This document shows, one piece after another, positions 57,436-64,000 of a stretch of DNA of 64,000 nt (its first letter is position 1; each line of letters starts with the position of its first letter). The DNA lies in NCBI GenBank assembly GCA_951394405.1, contig OX596337.1:496001-560000 (forward strand). Direction: 5' to 3'. This DNA is from Coprinellus micaceus (lineage: Eukaryota > Basidiomycota > Agaricomycetes > Agaricales > Psathyrellaceae). The notes under the pieces were generated by a model. The model was not told where the DNA came from. It made no database searches and saw only the letters and a program-made list of their open reading frames with translations. Made by a program: the position numbers and the translations under genes.

Positions 57436-59093
57436 ATGGACGCTGCGAATAGAGTTCTCGAGACGGCTGAGCTGATCTCGACGGTTTTCTCGTTCTTCAA
57501 ACAGGAGAAAGGGAAATGGAAAGGCCCTATTTCGCGCCTGGCACTAGTGAACCGTTCGTTCTTTCATGCCTCCATCTTGGTTGTCTGGGAGGATATGGAT
57601 TCGTTCGAGCCATTTGCCTCGGTTTTAGTACCTGGCAAAGCCTTGGTACGTTCATATTTCCGTATCTCCCTTTGGTTGCATTACCCACAAGACTGTTTTA
57701 GACTGCGTCTACGGCTTTCGACAAAGAAGCTTGGAACCGCTTCGATATTTATTCGGCGCGGACGAAAACGCTGATCCTCAACGGTTCGGCCTCCCTTTTG
57801 AGCAATCCTTGCTGGGGCTTCCTCATGGGCACTTCTAACTCAACGCGGGGGAAAACATTCCCGTCCCTCAAAGCACTTTTCCTGAACTCGGTGGATCCTC
57901 TGTCGCTCTCCATCGCCTTCTCTGTCTGTTCGCATATCAAGGTGCTCAGCGTCCACCTCCATCCATCGTCGAACGAAGATGCCAAGGAAGCGATCGTAGC
58001 GCTGACGATGTCACTCACCCGACAGGCCAATTCTCTTACAGCCGTCCGGTTGTTTCCCCCGTTTCAACGACAGTCCCTCAACAACTTCCTAGACGCGGCG
58101 AATCTTCGACTTTTCGCGGCCGATATCTCCGTCGTTGACCACCACGCTATTCAACCGTCCCTGTGGACTCCGGCCAGCCTCGCGATCGCAGAAACACCTA
58201 CTGGGCCAATATCTGTTGCCGCGTACATCGCCGATCGGGATATGGAAGACCAGAAATTGTTGCAGATGATGCCTCTCCTTGGCGTCCCAGGGCGACCGCG
58301 CAAACTCCTCGTCTCAGGAAGGAGCCAGTTTCACGATATGTTGGCAAAACATGCCTGCGCACCAGCACCATCCCAACGATTCGACACAGTTCACCTGAGA
58401 CTTCGCTTTGACAGTTCAGTAACAGTCGGGCCACTGGCCCCCACTACCATCGCCAAGCTCATCAGTCGCAATCCAAATCTCACCACATTCGTGCTTCACG
58501 GAGTTTCTCAAGGACCCCTCCATGCACTGGCAGTTGACCGCTTTCGCTCCAGCCCCACATTCCTCAAGACAGATGTGCTCCTAGCGCAGCTCACCGCATC
58601 CCGCAACCTGACCATCATCGACATCGACGGGGTTCATTTTCCACCGGGCGATATCACGATCCAGATGCTCAAGGTGCTCCGGGGCTCACCCAGTGTAACA
58701 ACATTCCGCTTTCTCCCACTCGCCATATCGAAAGAGAATGTGGACGCCCTTGTCGGCCCCACCTTTGGGTGTCTCAAGGATATCTCGGTCGACTGCCCAA
58801 ACCTAGTCGAACTCGCCATTCCCGTGAACCTGAGGGAGATGAGAACGCTCCTTTTCCCCGCCAGGGTCCTTATGGGGTCCAAAATGCGCAGGCTCTATCT
58901 CGCCTCGGCGTCTGGGAGCTTGCCAATGTACACGGTGGAACATTGCGCCCATGTTGCAAAGTATTTGTATCACGTCTTCCCTCATTTGACCCCAATTGCG
59001 TCGTTGTGCAAAGAGGGCGATGCAGCTGAGCGGGCCTTTTGGAAGGACATTGATATCATATATTCGACGGTGGACTTCATGCGGAGAAGATGA
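57436..59093 (+). CDS. F-box/LRR-like protein, array copy 5
   Basis: Exons 57436-57645 and 57702-59093, phase-0 intron of 56 nt; 533 residues. F-box exon: MDAANRVLETAELISTVFSFF ... ISRLALVNRSFFHASILVVWEDMDSFEPF. Exon 2: WNRFDIYSARTKTLILNG, NPCWGFLMGTSN, LFLNSVDPLSLSIAFSVCSH, VHFPPGDITIQMLKVL, GCLKDISVDCPNLVELAIP, GSKMRRLYLASASG and CKEGDAAERAFWKDIDIIYST. It is the first of the three + strand copies, so it faces away from copy 4 across the RVB1-HAP5 block. No signal peptide or membrane segment. Closest relatives in the window are copies 4 and 6. Confidence 0.85.
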
Positions 59094-59587
59094 ACCCCTA
59101 CCTCCAATTATCTATAGCGACGTTGAAAAATGCTGTTGCTTTCTATCTGTGGGTTTCAGAAGGCATCATGGGAGAGCATCTGTGGTCTGTTCAACTGGAG
59201 GTGGGTCAGTGCAAAGGGATAAGGTCGGCGAGGTTGCTTGTGTTGGCAGTTGACCTCACGGCCTTACGGCGCTTGAAAATATTTTTTGAAGCTATTATAC
59301 GGGAAGTATGTGCGCAGCCCAAGGCAGGCTTCGAGCGTCGGATTCGGGCCCATGCTCGCGACCGTCGTTCACAGTGACTGAGTGAGCTCAATTTGCGAAC
59401 CACCATGTCGCCCCTTCTCCGCAGGGATTATTCCAGGATATTACCTAATTGCTATTCTGCACCACTTAGCAAACTGCCGCTTGATCCTTCCCACCCACGA
59501 CCACGACCAGCAGTGCTCAATCTAGAAGGTTCCTGAGCCTCTCATTCCCTCCTTGTACACTTCTAATCGCAATTTTAGGGTCGAGCC
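59094..59587. other. Spacer between copies 5 and 6
   Basis: About 490 bp without a gene. It should contain the promoter of copy 6; no distinct element was recognised. Confidence 0.4.
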
Positions 59588-61267
59588 ATGGACGCTGCAA
59601 ATCGAGTGCTCGAGACGATGGAACTTGTATCGACGATCTTCTCGTTCCTCAGGGGAGGAAACGGGCAATGGAAAGGTCTCGTCGCCAAGTTGGCACCCGT
59701 AAACCAACCATTCTTCCATGCTGCTGTTGGTATTGTCTGGGAACGCATGGACTCTTTCGAGCCATTCTGTTCCCTGCTGATGCCGCAGAGACTCGAGGAT
59801 CAAGCGGTAGTACGTGTACTATGTTGTTGATTCCTTAGATTATCGCTGATATAACCGCAGATAGCTTCCACTGCGTTTACTGAAGGCGCTTGGGACCGCT
59901 TCAAGTTCTACTCCGCCAAGACGATAGCTCTGGTCCTCAACGAACCTACCTCTCTTTCGAGCAATCCGTGCTGGGCATTCCACATGGGCACTTCGAACGC
60001 CGGAATACTCCTCCCCGCCCTGAGGATCCTCTTTCTTAACTCCGCGGACTCCCTTTCCCTCTTCATCGCTTTCACAGTCTGCTCCCATATAGAGAGTCTC
60101 AGTATCGACCTGCGCCCGTCAGCAGTTACCCAAGAATCCGAAGCTACCATCTTGGTGTTGACCCTATCTCTTGTGAGGAAGGCGTGTCCGCTTAGAAACA
60201 TCCATTTAGGCCACCCGCCTCAAAGGCAGGCTCTGGAAAATATCTTGGCCCTGGAAAACATCCAGTCCCTCTCCCTCACGCTTCCCATTACCAAGCACGA
60301 CTTGGTTACACCGGCATTCTGGGCCCCGCGTTGCGTTGCAGTCTGGGAGGCTTTTCATTATACACCAGAATCCATCCAGTTCTACACCCTCAACCGGGAT
60401 GCCCAGATCCAACTTTGGATGGGACAATATCACGACGATGGAGTCCTCAAGCCGCGAAAACTCATCGTTGTCGGAACCGGCCGGATTCATAAAATGATAC
60501 TGGACCACCCATGTGGACCTGCGCAATCCCAACGCTTTGCCACGGTTCTGCTTAGAGTTTTTCACGATCCTACGGCGAACGCTGAACCACTAAACCTGAC
60601 CCTCTTCGCCAAATGGCTCAGCCACAGCCCCAACCTTACCAGTTTCATGGTATTTAGCTCGAAGGGGCACCTCCATCTTTCGGCGCTCGAACGCTCCCGC
60701 GCGAACCCTGCGTTTCGCCAAATTGACTCTTTCCTGACCCAGCTCGGGGCGGCGCAGATCCTAACATCCATCGAGATCGAGGGGCTTTACTTCCCACCTG
60801 GCGATATCATCCTGCAAATGCTTGGAATTTTACCAACCCTCCCCAAGATAACCACGTTCCGCTTTCTTCCAGTCCCTATATCAAACGCAGAAGTAGACGC
60901 CTTCGCCATGCCTTCCTTGACATGCCTCAAAGACATATCGCAACGCTGCTCTGCACTTCTTCACCTCGCAATCCCGGTTGACTTGTTTAGCCCAGAAAAC
61001 ATTTTGGCGAACACAGTCGCAGTTGGAGCGTCCAAAATGCAGACGCTATACCTATCCCCATCTCCACGAGGGTTGCCACAGTATACGGTACAGCAAAGCG
61101 CTCGCGTAGCGACGTACCTGTATCTCCTCTTCCCGCGTCTAGCTCCTCTTGCACCCTCCTACAAAAGAGGAGATGCCGATTGGACTTTCTGGAGTGACAT
61201 CGATGCCATTATCTCGACGTTGGATATCGTTAGGAAGGAGGACGTTGTTGTGAGCGATTCTCAATAG
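59588..61267 (+). CDS. F-box/LRR-like protein, array copy 6
   Basis: Exons 59588-59809 and 59861-61267, phase-0 intron of 51 nt; 542 residues. F-box exon: MDAANRVLETMELVSTIFSFL ... PVNQPFFHAAVGIVWERMDSFEPF. Exon 2: WDRFKFYSAKTIALVLNE, NPCWAFHMGTSN, LFLNSADSLSLFIAFTVCSH, LYFPPGDIILQMLGILP, LTCLKDISQRC, then GASKMQTLYLSPSPRGLPQY and VATYLYLLFP. The last two blocks are nearly word-for-word those of copy 4 on the opposite strand 14 kb away. This strong pairing is the best single piece of evidence for mirror-image duplication. All key family blocks are intact and no stop interrupts the frame. Confidence 0.85.
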
Positions 61268-61745
61268 TAGAAAGATCTGAGACGAATAAATCGCGACACG
61301 TTCCTGGGAATACACAGGACTTCATGTGTATCAATGACATTCTACAGTTTTTCTTTGCGGGGTCTGCTTAGGTTAACTGTGGTCTCCTGTAGTAGGCACA
61401 ACTAAGCACACGATATCACCTAAGTGCTATCAGCACGGTCACGCTCGTTACCCTCAGGTCACACCGTCCTCACAATGGGTTGCCTGATATGGCAGTGGCA
61501 AGGTCCAAAATAGTACATTGTTGGACTGCGTTCCTTTTCAGGAAGTAATCCAACCACCCATGGCGCTCATAAAAGGCAGGAGATGCTCTGGCCCCGGATT
61601 TTTCACTCCACACCCCTCTGCTTGTTGCGATGCATCGTGTCTCTTTAAGAACCCTTCCCCTTGCTACACCAGTCGCAGGGGTTTTGCTCCCTAGCTCTCG
61701 ACGTAGGCTACATGCACATCACTCCTCTCCCGATGCCTCTCGCTG
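61268..61745. other. Spacer between copies 6 and 7
   Basis: About 480 bp without a gene, presumably the promoter of copy 7 at its right end. Confidence 0.4.
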
Positions 61746-63460
61746 ATGATGACATTAGCATCACCCACGCAACAAGTGCTGGATACTGCAGAGCTTTTAG
61801 CCACCATCATGGGATGTTTCAAAGGCGATGACACTCCCACCGTTCACGAGGAAACCCAGGCGAAGATGATTTAGAAACGGCAGCTCGCTCCAATAGCGAG
61901 AGTCAACAGGACCTTTTACTACGCAGCCATTGAGGTGCTATGGGAAACAATGGATTCGCTAAGACCCTTTCTTGCGATTCTAAAATCTGACTATACGACG
62001 GAGCCAGATGTGCGTAAGCACACAACCGTTTTTCTTACCGCCGTATCTGAACCGATGCATAGATTTTCCCCCGTGGTATTATGCCTGAAGCATGGATTCA
62101 ATTTGAACTGTATTCAGGACGAACAAAAACACTTCTACTCGACAGTTCGGATATACCCATGTCCCCGTGTTGGGCGTTTTATATCCTCATGTCACCCGAT
62201 CGGCCCCAGAACTGGTTCCCCGCCCTCAAGCACCTCCGCATGGGGTCGGCGAGTAGCCTATCGTTCGTGATAGCACTTTCTCCCTGTCCGGCCCTGGAGC
62301 ATGTCCAAATCAATTTCGACAGTGGTGCCAAGCTCGCCGACGCCAACTCGGCCGCAGCCCTCACCGCTTCGCTCTCTCAGCGCGCGAAGCAGCTCACCTC
62401 GATCAGCATTGTACGCCCTGTCGATGCCGGTATTATATATAATGTTTCCACCATGAAGTGCCTACGCCACCTCTCCCTTCAAGTTCGCTCGGGGGGAGCC
62501 GCTCAACTGCCCCCTGGAGTCCACCTACCCCTGGAGTCCATCGATCTTGACATTAGCCCCTCGCAAGTAGATGCTATGATGGATAAATCTGCAAATCTGC
62601 GAGTCGCTGACATGACCCCGCATTCAACCGCCCACTGCTTATCGACCCTACGCCGTCTCACCGTCGCAGCCGATGGCAACGGTCATACGATCGTGGCCTC
62701 TATTTTCCGACCTCGTTACCTCACAAGTCTCGACATAGGGTTCCTCTGTCACGGCGACCCCATCCGAAGCTCTTTAGAGTTGCCGCGGATCCTCGCCGTT
62801 TGTCTGGGGCAAAACCCTGGAATACGTGTCTTGGAGGCGACCGGATCCCTGGAAGGCACCCCGCTCGCAGCCGCATACCGAGGTGCGAGAAGCACTGCCG
62901 ACTTCACTTCTCAGTTCCTCTCCCATCTGTCGTCCTTGAAGTTCCTGGAGACAATCGACATCACCGAAGTGTATCTTCCCACACCAGGATTCCTGGTAGA
63001 TATGCTCCAAATGCTGCGCGACTTCCAGCGTCTTACATCTTTTCGCTTCGTCCCAAGGCACCCAACCCGCCGCCAGCACACTTGGATTGTGCCTACGTTC
63101 GACCACCTTTATCAAATATCCAAGGGGCGCACCCCTTTATCCACCCTTTCAACTCCGGTTGCCAGACCTCCGTGCATCTCGGTGCCATCCTCCTTCAGCC
63201 CGCATCGTCTCCGCAACCTCACCCTGCGATTCTACCCAGAAAAGGAGGGGAGCTCGATGACGGACGGGTTGGTTGAGATATCCCTATATCTTCACCGCAT
63301 CTTCCCCTGCTTGAGGTCCCTTACGAGCCAGTGCGGCCCCTCAGCCCAACAAAATATCTGGAAACTCGTCGAGTCAATGTTGTTCGCTCACCAGCAAATT
63401 CTCGCAAAAGCTATCGTCGATTTCCATCCGCGCTGCAGGCTTCAGCCGATTGGGGAGTAG
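61746..63460 (+). pseudogene. F-box/LRR-like protein, array copy 7, with an in-frame stop in the F-box exon
   Basis: Same architecture: exons 61746-62009 and 62063-63460, phase-0 intron of 53 nt, 554 codons. The F-box exon reads QVLDTAELLATIMGCF, then TAG at 61872-61874 (codon 43), then LAPIARVNRTFYYAAIEVLWETMDSLRPF in the same frame. Exon 2 is fully open: WIQFELYSGRTKTLLLDS, FPALKHLRMGSASSLSF, SPHRLRNLTLRFYP, YLHRIFPCLRSL and WKLVESMLFAHQQILAKAI. CAG to TAG would explain the stop. Either the copy is newly dead, or translation starts at a later ATG (61935) and yields a protein with a truncated F-box. The LRR region is closest to copy 1. Confidence 0.8.
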
Positions 63461-63717
63461 TTACGTTTGGTGTATGGTAGTGCTAATTCAAGCCTAGCCT
63501 CCCACTCTTGCTGCTTTCCAGATGCTCTTCTCGATGAACAATATCACACTCGTCTACCTATCCGCGATGCCTTTTGTCTACTGGAACAAATCATGGGGAC
63601 ACTTGCGAGAAAAGGAACATCGGGCTCTGAATCGCGTAGTGAGCGAGTTGGGAGCGCATGTCGGTTCCATTAGCATACGGAAGAAGCAACGAGCAATGAG
63701 CTCACTCACATCCACAT

Positions 63718-64000
63718 CTATACATGGTCAGGCAGTGAAACCATCTGAGCCTCTTGAATCGTCCGATTGCGAACGTTCTGAAGGGCGAACATGGTTTGCT
63801 GAACCGCTGACCAGAAACGATTCTCGGTCGTTACGCTGTAGGCACAGTGCGGAAGAGACTGAAGATGCGGGAAGAGTCGGTGAAGATACAAAGCGATGGA
63901 AGTGGTAGGTAGTTGAATGCTACTGTTTTCCTCTGGAAAGGGGTACAGGTTAAGGATGAGGGTCTGCATGCGATGCACGTTAAACCTTTCCGGGATCGGC
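63718..64000 (-). CDS. F-box/LRR-like protein, array copy 8, C-terminal end only (runs off the edge)
   Basis: The - strand frame is open from the right edge to a stop at 63718. It reads MQTLILNLYPFPE, then ALYLHRLFPHLQSLPHCAYS and FWSAVQQTMFALQNVRN, the C-terminal signature of copies 1 and 7 (YLHRIFPCLRSL; WKLVESMLFAHQ). The gene starts outside the window, to the right. It is convergent with copy 7, whose stop is about 260 bp away. Confidence 0.75.
   Translation of the reverse strand, partial: PIPERFNVHRMQTLILNLYPFPEENSSIQLPTTSIALYLHRLFPHLQSLPHCAYSVTTENRFWSAVQQTMFALQNVRNRTIQEAQMVSLPDHV

Overview
The window reads as nuclear DNA of a filamentous basidiomycete, most likely Agaricomycetes. Genes are split by 47-80 nt GT-AG introns with CTAAC/CTGAC-like branch sites. 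The gene families are ones known to me from that group: a fungal-type protein kinase (FunK1), a 2OG-Fe(II) oxygenase of TET/JBP type, a NACHT P-loop protein, a DUF6593-like protein and a multigene F-box family. I cannot name the genus from sequence alone.

Layout. 0-10 kb is gene-poor: repeats, a long hairpin, two small genes sharing a CX2CX12HXC motif (1.8 and 6.5 kb), and two abutting Tourist-like MITEs (3.9-4.2 kb). 10.5-18.6 kb is a gene graveyard on the + strand: TET/JBP-type oxygenase, FunK1 kinase, a truncated Ty1/copia element with its 3' LTR, a Pcl-type cyclin and a zinc alcohol dehydrogenase. All four cellular genes carry in-frame stops and/or frameshifts. 18.6-26 kb has little recognisable coding sequence, one degenerate copy of a gene found at 34 kb, and two adjacent long palindromes (25.6 kb).

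26.0-33.8 kb holds a NACHT-domain gene on the - strand, cut in two by a 4,241-bp hAT transposon (27186-31426) with 20-bp perfect terminal inverted repeats and an 8-bp target duplication. Leaving the element and one target copy out gives one continuous reading frame of 1,149 codons. 34.1-35.0 kb is an unrecognised three-exon gene, and 35.8-36.6 kb a possible membrane protein gene.

38.6-64.0 kb is dominated by eight members of an F-box/LRR-like family with identical two-exon architecture. Four lie on the - strand (38.6-47.6 kb) and three on the + strand (57.4-63.5 kb), transcribed away from a central block of housekeeping genes: RVB1 (AAA+ helicase, 47.9-49.7 kb), a DUF6593-like gene (52.3-53.1 kb) and HAP5/NF-YC (54.0-54.9 kb). 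The eighth runs off the right edge on the - strand. Similarity is roughly mirror-symmetric: the inner copies resemble each other and the outer copies resemble each other.

How they work together: RVB1 and HAP5 are core chromatin and transcription genes. The F-box array, the NACHT gene and the transposons are accessory, fast-evolving content around them. No CRISPR array, bacterial operon, rRNA or convincing tRNA gene was seen.
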